Below are positions 50,530 through 63,474 of a stretch of 64,000 nucleotides of DNA, in pieces; within the stretch, counting starts at the first letter, position 1, and each line of letters begins with the position of its first letter. A model generated the notes under the pieces. That model had not been told where the DNA came from and did no database searches. It saw nothing but the letters and a program-made list of their open reading frames with translations. This DNA is from Varanus komodoensis (lineage: Eukaryota; Chordata; Lepidosauria; Squamata; Varanidae), in contig NW_025335268.1 in NCBI RefSeq assembly GCF_004798865.1, positions 111,153,027 to 111,217,026 of the forward strand, written 5' to 3'. A program made the position numbers and the translations under genes.

Positions 50530-51345
50530 TGAAGCAAGTCTTCCTCAGATTGGGACAGTCTGGGAGAGGCCTCTAAGAATGATTCCCCACCTCTCCTCTC
50601 GGTAGTAGTATCCCAAGATGGCTGTCTCCCAAAGATCCAGGCAGGCTCATATTGGAGAAAGAAGTCTGTTGTAGCAAGGGCTTCATGTGCTCCCTATAAC
50701 TGGTCCTGATCAACAGTTTTTAAAGGAACCCCCCACTACTGTAGTAGTAGTAGTAGTGGTGGTGGTGGTAGTAGTAGTAGATGATGGCTAGGCCAGACAT
50801 CTCTATGAACAGATACAGTAAGCATATTAGCTTAAGCTGTGCAAAAACACTCCGGGTCACCACCAAAATCTGGGCATCCAAATTCAGGGCTGAGTCTGAG
50901 GGTACATCTAAACATCAAGCTCAAACCTTCTAGGATGTAACCCCATGCAGCACAGGTTGTGTTCCTATTCTTTTATCTTTTCACTGACTGGGAACACGCA
51001 TGTCTTGTCTGGATTAAGCTGCAATTTGCTTACTCTTAAGCAGTCCATTGCCAACTTCAGACACCAGTTTAATATGAGAACTATTCCTGAATTAAGAAGA
51101 ATAGCAGAAACATAATTGGGAGTCATCGGCATATGGAATCCCCAAACTCAGAAAAATCATTCCCAGTGGTTTCATGGATATGGAGAAGAAATGGAGCCAT
51201 GCCACTGAACAGGAATCTTGCACTGGAACTTCCTGCTATTGCCCCTTCAAGAATAATAGGATCTATTGTACAAGAATGCCTCCCAGGACCATTGCAGACA
51301 GACATCCCAGAAAGGAATCATGCTCAGTGCTTTGGGCACAAATAC
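50530..51345 (-). mobile_element. L2-clade ORF2 remnant
   Basis: The - strand is a decayed L2 ORF2 covering the RT end and C-terminal region. 'gggagtcatcggcatatgga' corresponds to the YADD region ('gggtatcatcagcgtattga' in the intact copy), and 'cccagtggtttcatggatat' to 'cccagcggtttcatatagat'. It belongs to another, older subfamily than the intact L2. A GTA/GTG simple repeat (50741-50780) interrupts it. Frames are lost. Confidence 0.7.
50741..50780. repeat. (GTA)n/(GTG)n simple repeat
   Basis: GTA triplets flanking a block of GGT/GTG triplets, inside an old L2 remnant. Confidence 0.9.
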
Positions 51346-51427
51346 TGTATATAAATGCTGTGGACAAACAAACTTTTGTTAAAGTACACAAGTTAACTCA
51401 TTCCAAAAGGAGAGTAGCCGACCAGGG

Positions 51428-54400
51428 AAAAAGGCAAGTTGCATACCAGTAACTTTTGTTCTTTGAGTGGTCATCTGCACATTCACACATATGGGCACTG
51501 TGCCTGCACAAAGCCACTTTTGGGAAGATTTCTCTACCCTAGCCTAGAACTTTCCACAGGAGCCCTGCCTCCCCTTCCCCGCTATATACAGGTGGGCTCC
51601 ATCATTTTTTCAGTCCCACTTGAGACTGACATTTGCCCTAGTAGAATGTCCCTAACCCACCTATTGTTATGTAAAATGGGAGTAGATAATTGAAGATGTA
51701 TATAATAATATAAATATATTATATTGTGTGTACGCGTGTGTGTACATATGTCCACTGACACCAATGTGGGGCCGGCAGGTGGGTTGTGTGAATGCCCTGA
51801 TCACCACTTGAAGAATGACAGTTACAGGTATGCAACCTGCCTTTCTACATCATAGTCTCTGTGTATCACATATATGGGTGACTTGCAATCATACCTTAGA
51901 TAGTGGTGGGAGGTGTCATTACACCAATTTATAACTCAGCACAGACAAAGAGTAAGGAATTATTTCATGTCCCACCATTCAGTCATTGTTAGACAAACTT
52001 TCAGTCATTACTGCATAATTTAAAACAGTCAAACTTGACCCAATGTTCAATCATTAGCAAAAAAATGGAGGATAATACAGCCTGTCCGAAGGAGCAGTCC
52101 TGTCTTGGTCTGACATCCAGTCTATAGTGCTGAACAAATGTACAGTGTTGCCCACACTGTTGCTCTACAGAGAGCATCTACAGGAAATCCCACATGGAGG
52201 ACTGCTGATGTCGAGAAAGCTCTAGTGGAGTGAGCCTTTGGTTGATCTGGCAAGCCTAAAGATGACAGTTGGTAAGCTAATCTGATGTTTTTGATGATCC
52301 GCTGTGACAAAGCGGTTTTTCCAGGTCTCCCTTGGAACAGACCACATACATCACGAAGGGATGTTTTGTCTAACGAATGGCCTCAGTTCAGGACCAACAG
52401 AACTCTAATGCATGACAGACATTGATGGTATGGAGTACTCTTTCACTGTCTGTAGAAGGAGACAGGTAGAAGGCTGGAAGAACAATCTCTTGATTGATGT
52501 GAAAGGATGAAGAGACTTTAGGGCTCTTCATCCTTTCAAAGGGTCAGTACAGAGAACAACTTTTTCTCTTTGAAAAATTAATTAAGATGTGTCTATTCAC
52601 AGTGCACAGAGTTCACCTGCTTGGTGAGCTGAAGTGATGGCCATGAGGAAGGAAACCTTCCAGGATACCAGCTGTAAATCAATAGTTGTGAGTGGTTTGA
52701 ATAGTGGTTTCGTTAATGCATGCTGACAGACTCCAGGCAGGAATGATGGCTGGGATGGGAGGGTGCAGTTTTTTTAGTCCTTTCCTAACACACCATGAAA
52801 GAGGATGGGAAAAATGAAGTATCTCTCTGTAGGACCACGCAAGGCAGAGACTGCCGATAAATATATTTTTATGAAGTTGGCTTCAGTCTTGATAGATGGA
52901 GGGAGTGTAGGAATTGCAGAATGAGTGCAGCCTTGCATAATTGCTGAATTTTGCCCACTTGGTAGCATAAGACCATCTGGTTGTGGGACATAGTCAAAAT
53001 GTCCTGTATTCAAGGATCCAAATCTGCCACTCCGGCCATAAGGTAGTCATGCTGAATCCCTATGAGCATAGAGGCTAAGGATTGAGGCAGGCATATCAGT
53101 TCTTTCGGAATGGAGCTGGAAGCATAGCTCCAAGATAGGTAATCTGCTGGAATGGAGGTGGAGGTTGGAATGGAGTTTGGAATGGAGCTGGAGCTATGGA
53201 TCTGAGGTAGGAAATCCATCCGAACAGAAATGGGTGTACTGGAACAAGGTAAATGTTCCACTGAAACAGTGAGTTCAGAAGACTGACTTGGTATGGTAGG
53301 TGAGACCATTACTATATCCGCCAGGCTGTCAGACGGAGTGTCTGGAGTATCTTTCTGCAAGCCTGAGACAGCAAGTTGGGTATAAGTGGTAAATGTTTGA
53401 AAGCCCTATTGGAGAACTTCAGAATAGACAGCAACCAAGGCTGCCTTGGCTACCACAGAGTGAATAAGAGGGCCCGTCTGCATTCGGTTGTCATCTTTGC
53501 TATAGTCCTCATGATGAGAGGAAACAGTGGGAAGGCATAAAGCACGGCTCCCATCCAAGGCAGGAGAAAGGCATCTCCTTTCAAGAATTGGTTGATCCTG
53601 GCTCTGGAGCAGTAGGCTTTGCAAGCCACATTCATTTGTGTGGCAAACAGATCCACCGAAGGAGTGCCCCATGTTGAGAAGATGTCTTTGCGAATCCAAG
53701 GCTTGAGCTCCCATTCATGTGTTTGGTTTGAGGTTCAGCTCAAAGCATCTGCAGTCACGTTGTCCATTCAGTCATGTTAATAGTGACCAGTGCCATGCTG
53801 TGTTGGATGCACCATTCCCAAATGTGGAGAGTCAATTGTGATGATGACTTTGTTTCACCTTGGTTGCTTGTTACATTTGTGTAGAACACAGCAATGGTGT
53901 TGTTGCAGACAACTTGTACATGCCTGCTGATTCAGAATTTTTTGGAACACCAGGAGACCTTTGTAAACCACTAGGAGCGCCAGGTGATTGATATGGAGCT
54001 TCTTCTCTAGGACAGTCCAAACTCCCTATGTCTGGTAATTGTTGGAATGGGCACCCCAACCAGTGAGAGATATGTTGATAGTCAACGTGGCTGTTGGTTC
54101 GTCGGTCAGAATGGTAATCCTCCTGAGAGGTTGAGCTTGTGTGTCCACCAAACAATACTTGCACGTACTTGGAGTGGTAGAGTTAATGTCTTCCTTGGTG
54201 AATTGTACCCTGGCTGAAATGTTTTGTTGAACCATAGCTGCAGTGGCTGCATCCACCGCCTGGCAAACTGGACCACTGAAATGGCTGATACCATTTGCCC
54301 TAGAAGCTGTTGAATCTTCCGAGCATACACATTCATTTTGGTTCTGATATCTGAAGCTGCAGTTATGAGTTTGTCCATATGGTCCCTGGGCAAGCATGTT

Positions 54401-57400
54401 CAAGCTGAGTTGAGAACTGCTCTGATGTACAGAATGCTTTATGCAGGGACAAAAATAGATTTTTCCAAATTAATGCATAATCCCAATCCATTAAGGACAA
54501 TCCAAGCAGTTTCAATGGCCTGTATAACATTCGTTTTGCTATCTGCTATGAGAAACCAATCGTCCAGATACAGGTAAATGTAGATTCCTTGTAATCTTAA
54601 GCAAGTGCACACACACCAGAGCCATACATTTGGTAAATACTCTCAGTGCCATGGAGAGATCAAATGGTAGAACTGTAAATTCATAGGCTTTGGTACAGAT
54701 CTGGAAATGCAGAAAATGACTGTGGAAATAAGCATCCTTTAAATCTATAAAAGCAAACCAGTCCTCTTTTATCAGTAGTGGCATTTTGGACTGGAGAGAA
54801 ACCAGTTGGAACTTTTTAAGTGTAATAAATCAGTTTACTTCTCACAGATCTAATATTGGCCACTGACTGCCATCATATTTAGGATTGGTAAAATACTGTA
54901 AATAGAAAACACACTTAGACTCAGATCGGTCTACTGGATGGATTGTTCCTTTTGCTAGTAAACTGCAGACTTCCTCCATTAATGTTGAAGAGGAAGAATA
55001 TGGACTGATCCAAGAGATGGGAAGGTCTCACATTCTATTTTAGAGCCATAACATACAATGGAAAGCACCCATTTCCCAGATTCCCAAGTGGGTGCGTAAC
55101 ACCTTGAGCAGTCTCCAAATGGGCAGATGAAATTCTCTAAGGGACCGGATCGCACTGACTGTCAGCACTGACTCTTATCCAATTCAAGGCATTTCTTGGG
55201 TGGTTGGGTTCAAGCACCATCCAATCAACATGGGCAGCCCTGAATCCACCCATATGGAGGACAAGTGAAAAAATATGTCTGTTGCCTGGCTGAAGGTGCT
55301 TGGTAATGAGCAGGCTGACCCCATGGCCTATGGGGTCTAGACGTGCCCTAAACTGGAGTGCTCTTATTCCCATCCATCGAGCAGTCACCCTAGCCTTTTG
55401 GATGGAATCAAGGCATTCATCAATACAAACATGGAAGAGGCCCTCTCCGTCAAAGGGCACGGACTCTATGAATGTGTCTCCTGGGGAAGAGACACATTGG
55501 CCACCCAAAACCATGAGTGTCAATGAATGGCCACTGCACTGACTAGGGCCCTGGAATCTCAGTCAACATGATGGTGTGCAATGGCAATTTGTTGTTTTGA
55601 CAGCTGCATGCCTTCAGCTAGGAAGAGACTGGCTAGCTCCTGTTGTTGATCTGGAAGGAAAGCAGCCAGAGCCTCCATCTTCTGTAACGAAAAGGCCAGG
55701 AACTTCCCCATCATGGCTTTTTAACTGGAGATGCTGAGGCCCAGATCTATTGCCAAGTAGATGCAGTGCACCATCACATCAAGTCTTTGACCCTCTCTGT
55801 CCATCAGTGTAGTATGGTCTCTGCATGGGCGACCTTGGGTGGACTTGAAAATCATGGAGTTCAGGCAGGGGTGGTGTAAGAGGTAGGGAATGTCTCATTC
55901 CCGGACATAGTACATCCATTCTAGAAGTTGAATACGGCTAGTTGGGGATCTCCCAGGGTTCCTTCATGGCCTTGGACAAAGCTGGCATGAAAGGTATTTT
56001 GATCGGAACAGTGTCCTCCATACAGATGATGTTGCATACTATGTTCTCAGTCTGTTCTGTAGACTGCTGCACCTGGATGCCCAAAGACATGGTCATCCAG
56101 AGGACCTGTTCTGAAAAATGTCCAAGGCTCTCCCCTGGGGATCCCAGGCCCTGGAATGAGACAACATTATCTGGTGGAGACTGGTTCTGCAGAATCAGAG
56201 GAATCGCAGTCAGAGGCATAGTCCATTTGGTCTGGCCCAGAAAATGAAGAGGGCAGCTTTCAAATGCCTTCCTGAGGCTCATGGGGTTGGGAGGTGCTCA
56301 GTTCCTGCTCAGACCAACAAAGTGGTCTTGGAGGTGACCAATGTTCAGACACACTCTGAGGTGGAGCTGGACCCGCAATATGAGGGTCCACTGAAGAATC
56401 CCAGGAGTAGCCCTGAAAACAGTATCTTGGGAAGGGGTACCGATATGGGTGTCCCCCAAATGGTTGTGTCATTGGATTGATGCCTGAGATGGATGGGTGT
56501 GTAGACATCAGAGAAAGGTGAGAGGATGACAGACCATAAAACAGATGCAGTGTCCGTGAGATTGGTTTAGGCAGTTCTTAATGGCAATGGTGTCAATTCT
56601 GAAGATCGAACTGGAGAGTCACAGATCTTGCTGTCAGAGAATGAGGCTGTAACTGGTTGTTTGGGTTCGACGCTATATTCTGATCCAACTGGAGTCAGAG
56701 ATTGTCAGACGAATCAAAGACGCCCTAGTAGTGATGGTGGAATTGGAGACACCTCTTTGGATGAAGGTCTATGATGTTCCAGGATAGTTGGGGAGTGCTG
56801 TTCCAACCATTTACTATGTTCTTTGACTTTGCACACTGTTTTTATTGTTCCTGAACTCTTGAATTTGAGGTGCTTCCTTTTTTCCTTTCCCTTCTTAGGG
56901 ATCTCTGCATCTGTAGGAGACTCAAAATGGATAGCAGTCAGTTTGGTTTTGGCTGAAGTGCTGGTGGAAGGGCATTTCTTCAAGATCTCTTTTGAGGTGG
57001 AACTGTCCCACCCTCCTTCATCTGCCACATCACGCATGGCTCTGAGGGCACACTCCCACATCTCCATCCTTAATCAGCCAGCTCTATTTTTATAAGCCTG
57101 CTTCATAAATTGTCAATGTCGGCATTTATTGACACAGTGCTCCTCGCCTAAACAAAACAGGCATAAGAGTGGCCATCAGTAGAAGGCATTATGACGCCAC
57201 AACTGGTGTACTTTCTAAAGGCTGGTTTGCTAAGAGACATCAGGCAAGAAGAAAAAAGGAGATTGAAGGGAAGGAAAAGACAATAGAGGGGTTAAAAATT
57301 GTGAGGAGATATGAAGGTGGTGAGGAAGGGGATTCGAAGACTATAGATAAAGACTGAAAGGACAATGTTAGAAGATTGAGAGATTGGTAAAAGGTCAATA

Positions 57401-57640
57401 GTAAGAATGGATTGTGAGAGTAAAAAAAAATTGAAAGGGGAAAAACGAATTCTAGAGAACTCAATGCACTTGCAAATAGCGGTCGAAAGCTTACTGAGAA
57501 AATGGCAGGAGCCCGCCTATTCATATGGGGTGGGGCTCCTGTGGAAAGTTCTAGGCTAGGCTAGAGAAATCTTCCTGAATGAGGCACTGCACAGGTGCAG
57601 CACCTATATGTGTGATGCACAGAGACCACAACGATGAACA
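51428..57640 (-). mobile_element. DIRS-like copy C, nearly complete
   Basis: A fossil DIRS-type retroelement of about 6.2 kb in a LRRC40 intron, sense to LRRC40. Parts 5' to 3' on the - strand: terminal repeat (57640-57480); gag-like ORF1 region (about 57240-55140); RT (about 55130-54540, with DWFAFIDLKDAYFH and EFTVLPFDLS); RNase H region (about 54400-53400); linker and tyrosine recombinase (about 53360-52100), whose end reads IIKNIRLAYQLSS and KAHSTRA, the family's recombinase signature; internal complementary region (51790-51846); terminal repeat (51428-51490 and on). The outer ends share 'cctagcctagaactttccac' in inverted orientation. Every part is present, but it is broken many times (ten or more). 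It is old and not functional. Confidence 0.85.
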
Positions 57641-57788
57641 TGAAGTCCTACAGCTTTTTCTTTACTTACGGTTAATGCATGGTCTTATTAAAACAGATCT
57701 GTCGAGGACACATTGTGAAAGAAGAAACCTATGTAAATAGTCATTTTTATGTGTAAATCTATATCATAAAAGGTTAAAATATTCCTAC

Positions 57789-57900
57789 CTATATTCCAAT
57801 GTTTTCAATACAGTTATAGCATGCATGTTAATCTTTGACTGACTTGGGAGAGTCATTGCATTTGCAGGCAATTCTCCACTGGGACTAACGGCATCATCAT
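57789..57900 (-). CDS. LRRC40: LRRC40 exon, acidic linker
   Basis: 112 bp between 'gttttttttag'-type acceptor and 'AG|gtagga'. It encodes DDAVSPSGELPANAMTLPSQ and continues to HAITVLKTLEY. This low-complexity, Ser/Pro-containing linker between the two LRR blocks is the least conserved part of the protein. Confidence 0.92.
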
Positions 57901-58236
57901 CTAAAAAAACAAAAGCAGGTATGTTTGAATTGTGAGAGATGTTCCTTATCTACCTCTTTTTTGCTGGTTTTTTGAATTAAGTATTTCAGTCAACAAGAAA
58001 TTGCGTAACAGAATGTTGGCTGAATCTGGCTTTGTAATACATCTGGCATCGTGTGACGTCAACAGACTGAAGTGATGTCCATCCATCTTCTGACCAGGTT
58101 TCATGTGGCCAATATTTGGCTATGTGATCTCACAAAGCCAATTCAAAGTGGGGAAAGGAAAACATTTCCCCTAACACTTAATAGGTGATGGGCAGGATTA
58201 AAATGGGCACAGAACTTTTCACAGTCCAGCCCATTT
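57901..58236. other. LRRC40 intron, nothing recognised
   Basis: No named repeat. Confidence 0.4.
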
Positions 58237-58244
58237 TAATAGAC

Positions 58245-58635
58245 AAGTGATGGCAAACCTTTTAGAGAACAAGTGCCAAACAGCAACACAAAACCCACTT
58301 ATTTATTGCAAAGTGCCAACACTGCAATAAAACCTGAAACCTAAGGTTTTAGTGCAGAAAAAACAATTGCCAGCCATTCCAGGCAAATACGTATAGATCC
58401 TTGGCAGTGCACTGACAGGCCATGCAAAAGCTTGAGCAAGTCAGGGCTGTTGAGTTGAGGCTCATGACATTATCGCCCGCTGCTGCTACTCCTTTCCGAG
58501 CATGTGCATGGCCCCTATGTGCTCAGTCATCCAATACTCGGCTGCTGGGTCAATGCTGGGGTGACTTGCCGTGCATGCTGACAGAGGGGGCTTCGTGCCC
58601 ACTGTGGCATGCATGCAATAGGTTTGACACAACTG
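58245..58635 (+). mobile_element. Non-autonomous hAT element, copy 1
   Basis: Starts 'aagtgatggcaaacct' (an altered CAGTGATGG...) and ends 'ggtttgacacaactg', an imperfect inverted copy. The interior matches copy 2 along its length ('ttggcagtgcactgac', 'gagcatgtgcatggcccct', 'tgctggggtgacttg'). The ends CAGTGGTGGCGAACC and the 8-bp flanks are those of hAT elements. No transposase. The left 8-bp flank is TAATAGAC and the right is CCCTAACC. Confidence 0.8.
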
Positions 58636-58643
58636 CCCTAACC

Positions 58644-58812
58644 CTAGCCTGGTGCACAACCCTAACCCTAAGCTAGGGCTAAAGTTCCATTGAAAATAAT
58701 GCGATTTTGAAAAAGCCTACTTGAGTAGCTTTTTCTACACAGCTCATCCTTTCTGCCCATTCTAAACACATTCCAGCCACCAAAATCATACCAGGACACC
58801 TCATTTTTCTCA
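58644..58812. other. Spacer between two hAT copies, telomere-like start
   Basis: Begins with short CCCTAA-rich sequence ('ccctaaccctag' and 'aaccctaaccctaagc', 58636-58672), i.e. two or three degenerate TTAGGG-type units. The rest is unassigned. It is flanked on both sides by almost the same octamer (CCCTAACC / TCCTAACC). Confidence 0.5.
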
Positions 58813-58820
58813 TCCTAACC

Positions 58821-59183
58821 CAGTGATGGTGAAACTTTTAGAGACCGAGTGTCCAAACTGCAACCCAAAACCCACTTATGTATCACAAAGTGCAAACACT
58901 GCAATAAATCTTGAAAACAGCCAGTCCAAGCAAATATATATACATATCTTTGGCAGTGCACTGACCAGCCATGCAAAAGCTCGGATGGGTCACGGCTAAT
59001 GTGTCGTGGCCTGTGATGTCATCGCCTGGCACCACTTCTTTCTGAGCATGCGCATGGCCCCTATGTGCACTGTCATCCAATGTTCGGCTGCTGGGGTGAT
59101 GCTGGGGTGACTTGGCTTGCGTGCCAACAGAGAGGGCTCTGGGTGCCCACTGTAGCATGCGTGCCATAGGTTCACCACCACTG
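58821..59183 (+). mobile_element. Non-autonomous hAT element, copy 2
   Basis: Starts 'cagtgatggtgaaact' and ends 'ataggttcaccaccactg', giving inverted ends CAGTGRTGGTGAAMCT. 363 bp, head-to-tail with copy 1 and clearly the same family. Left flank TCCTAACC, right flank TTATAGAC. Confidence 0.85.
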
Positions 59184-59191
59184 TTATAGAC

Positions 59192-62100
59192 CTTTAAACA
59201 AAAGGCACTAAAAGCTCAGCTACTTACTTTGGGCTATAGCTGAGATATTATACTACTAGAAACACTGTCAATATGATATTGACTGGCATTTTAAACCAGA
59301 CAAAATTCTGATTTGGTCATTTAAAATGCTTTGTGGATTTAAGTTCTGTTGAATACTGCCAGGGTTTACCTGTAAAGATAGCTTTAAATTGTTTAGAGAA
59401 ATAAGCAAACTGGATTTCCACAGGGGATGAACCTACTTGTGAAAGTAGATCCCATTCTGCCTCAGCTATAGTTAATGAAGAGCAGCCCAAATCTAGATAG
59501 CAAATTTAGATGCTCAGAGCTTTCCTTTGGAAAATCTCCAAAGATTAAGAGATGCTCTAGATCTTCCAGGTTTGAAAAGGTCATTTATATTTTGGATTAC
59601 AGTTTTATAAAGTCAAGTGTTAGACTCACTCTATAGGTGACTTAGGTTATCAAAACATACATTTAAACATACTAGGGCCAATGCAGAAAATGACCTTGGT
59701 AACACTGCACATCAGCCAACTGTGGCTTAATTACTCTTGATATTGATAGTCCCTTTCCCCTGACTCCATAACGGAGGCTAAGACAACCCTCAAATAACTC
59801 CAATCCACTGGTTATTTGAGTCTTGTCTAACCCTCAAACAACTCCTGCCACCTGGATCTACACAGCAAACTATGTGTCTGTCAGCACCATGCACAAATGG
59901 TACCTGAAACAATACAATAGCACTCCCTGGAAAATTAAGCTATAGTGCAATTGCTGTGTTGTATGAACCAGTTCAAAAGTTTTAAGTGGACAATTGCATT
60001 TTTAGATTGTCCGTTCACATAAATATCTGCTTGTTCAAGGTTTTCCAGATCATAAAGAACTGTGGAGGATATTACTAAAATGGTTAAGCAGAAATCTGTG
60101 ACTGTATAGCATGTAACACTTCAGCTTTACATTATTTTCATTAAACATATAAAGGATACTAATCACAAAATGGTCTAATCAATAATTTGGAAAGTGAAGC
60201 TTGCACAACCATGTGCTAAGAAATATTCACTAGTTCTGCCCTGCCATGTTCACCTATAGAAACTGAATCCTAGCTAAGGAGTCCATTTCCAATTAAATTT
60301 TACGCTAGTGCTTTTAGGGTAGAGTGCTGTGCATGTTTAGATGGAAAAGTCCTCCAATTCCCTGCATACTTTTTCCATCTAAACCTTTACAGTGTTCTGC
60401 CTTTAAAGTATGCATTACTAAGCCAGACCTTTCAAAAGGTATCTTTGGCTAGCTACGAGGTCCCACACAAATAGTAATATCGTAATACTTAAATACATTG
60501 CCTGTGTAAGGAGACAGAATAGAAGACATAAGTATCCTGGGATGCTTGCCCTACCAGTGCTGCCCCATGCGCTACCTGTGATGCTCCATGTGCTACCTGT
60601 GAACTCCTTGCAAGCAGGGCAGCTTCCCTGGAAGGAGACTGGGGCTTCCCTGTGTAGCATACCTACAGGGTGTTGCTCCAGCATAGAACAGCAACCAGGC
60701 AAAATGCACAGCAGCTCCCATGGTCACTGCTGCTGGAGATGCTCCCTGTCCTCTCTCTCGGCATGTGCTCTCCAATGCCCTCCTTACTGATATGCCCACT
60801 GTAATGCCAGCCTTACCTCTCCCCCTTGACACTATGCCTATCCTGAGACACAGGCAAACCAACAAGTCCTTGTCAGAACCTCACAATGGGCATTGCAGTA
60901 GGGCAAAGTAAGAAAGGCATGGCAGCAAGACAAAGTGTTGAGTGGCAAGGAGGGGATCAGGGAACACATGCCAGGAAGGAAGACAAGAGCACAGAGACAT
61001 CCAATCAGTTCCCTGCTGCTGGCAACCTAGCAACTCCTAAGTGGAACAGGCCAGCAGAAAATGGTGGCTTGAGTGACCACTGCCACTGGAACTTGCTGAT
61101 GAGCTTGCAGAAAAACATGGCAACTGAAGTCACACAGAAAGGACAAACTATCTCCAGCACATCTACTGTGAACACACCAATTACAAATGAAAAATCTAAT
61201 ATCATGGTTAACTCATTCACCATCAAAGAAGGGAACACACATAGTCTGTTCTCAGTCCTGAGAATATTTACTTAGAAAGCAGGAGTACACACACACATAT
61301 AAATCACTTCCTTGGTAAGTTAAAGGAAGCTCCAGGAATAGCAAGCTACGACACCGAAACACTTCTGCCTGAACTGGATCTTAAAAGCTAGATGGATTTG
61401 ACATGCAGTAGTAAGCATACCATTGGGGATGAAAAATGGCTGCTATGATAGGAAGATTCAGTGCAGACAAGGGAAGAATAATGAGGTAGATAATAGTACT
61501 GCAGACTGAAACCATCTGTGACCACACAATATTGATTGATCGATTGGATTCAAGCCAGAATGAAAGATATTGCTAATCACAATTCCTTTTGTTTCAAAAT
61601 GCTACAAGATGAAAATAAGCAGGTGAAGAACAGCTAAAGTTGCTTGCTTAATGGTCACTTATTAGCTTCACAGTCAAATGACATTTTGCTAGTTTCAAGG
61701 TACCCAATCAGCTATCTAACCAACAATTGTTGGGATTTAATATCATTATGAACATGTGCTGTAAAAAGTGTTGAAATGTATAAAAAAATTGGGGGAACAT
61801 TTTTTAAGGGAGAGGACACAACTCTTAAACTTATTGAGTCCTTCAGCTATAGTCACAGGTGACTTTATGCATACCCAAAGCAGACTTCTGCTTTTCCTTT
61901 GGAAAGCCAGACTGCCTTTGAAATTTCCCTAAGTTTCTAAAGCAGCTTGCCACATGTCACAAGGGGCTGCTGAATGAACTAGGCTATGATTAAGTAAATT
62001 TTGCCATGACAATATCTGTACCTTTCATCATCAAGCTTATATTATGCTGCTGCTGAACTATTAACAGATATCTAGACACCAAATAATTCTTTGGGACTCG

Positions 62101-62392
62101 TGGATCTCCAGCTTCTTGGTTTATTAACAGAGAACTAAGAGTCTTCAACTCAATTAGGATCTGTTAACAAGAAATGCACTTTAATAGATACTAGTGAACT
62201 ACCTGCAATTACCTGGAACTTAGGAAAAGGCACCATCTAAATAAATAGATACAAAATAAATTGGATCCCTAGTCATTAAAAAACTAAATAAAAAACAGCA
62301 GGAGAAAGATGAATGGACATTAATCTAATTAACTATTACTATCCCAGGGGTTTCCTTAGCTGGAACTTTTAATTCACAAAGAAAATGTTTAC
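59192..62392. other. LRRC40 intron, nothing firmly recognised
   Basis: AT-rich except a GC-richer patch at 60540-60910 with short imperfect repeats ('gctacctgtga'). An exon-like open segment on the - strand at 62162-61989 is discussed as a finding. No named repeat. Confidence 0.4.
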
Positions 62393-62438
62393 CTTGTATT
62401 TTACTTCTAAGATATTTCAGAATTTCTTGTGTCCCTTT
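62393..62438 (-). CDS. LRRC40: LRRC40 46-bp exon, first LRR cap
   Basis: A very short exon between 'ctgcattag' and 'G|gtaaac'. It encodes KGTQEILKYLRSKIQ plus the first base of an Asp codon. The sequence matches the cap motif repeated at the protein's C-terminus (35270-35165). Without it the frame between its neighbours would not close. Confidence 0.93.
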
Positions 62439-62470
62439 CTAATGCAGAAGAACACAGAAAAAGTTTGTCA

Positions 62471-62653
<183 letters not shown>

Positions 62654-62876
62654 TCAATCAAACCCACAAAATATAACAATATTCAGTCCAATTTCCCAGT
62701 ATTCTGAAACTTAAAATTATATTTTTCATGCTTCACCATTATTTATAAATACAGTTTCTCAATAAAAAGTATGTTTTTATTTTCAAAATTCAGTAATCCT
62801 ATAAACCTGGATTCCATATTCCAATGCAAGGAAGGTTATTGTTTATGTTTTCCTACCATAATAGACTATGGTCTTA

Positions 62877-63050
<174 letters not shown>

Positions 63051-63470
63051 CTAAAAGGCAAAAAGGAAACATAACCATCAAGTCTGTCAAGATACATGAA
63101 TCTCAGAAAAGACAGAGTATGGAAGTAGTCCCTGAATTTTACCACAACATTTCCAGAAGAAAACTTTTTTTAATGTCAAGCATTTCTCCTGCAGGAAGTC
63201 TGTAGTAACCTTGTAGACAGTTAAGCATGCAATCCTATACAAATTTAGACAGAAATCAATCATACAGCTTCCAGCATTCCCCAACTAGGTTTATGCCCTA
63301 AAACACTACTGCTGCTGTATCGCAGAAACTGACTTGAAAGTAAACCACATTAACTCAGTAAAATTAATTTCTTTGTAGAGAAGAATCAAACTACTATCAC
63401 AGAACTTACTAAATTCTAATAATCTTATCTGCCATTACAATAAATTATATCCATATTCTAAAAATAAATC
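63051..63470. other. LRRC40 intron, nothing firmly recognised
   Basis: AT-rich. 'catgcaatcctatac' near 63228 and 'gacttgaaagtaaacc' near 63331 hint at a very worn copy of the short repeat seen at 20644. No exon of LRRC40 found here. Confidence 0.35.
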
Positions 63471-63474
63471 CAGT

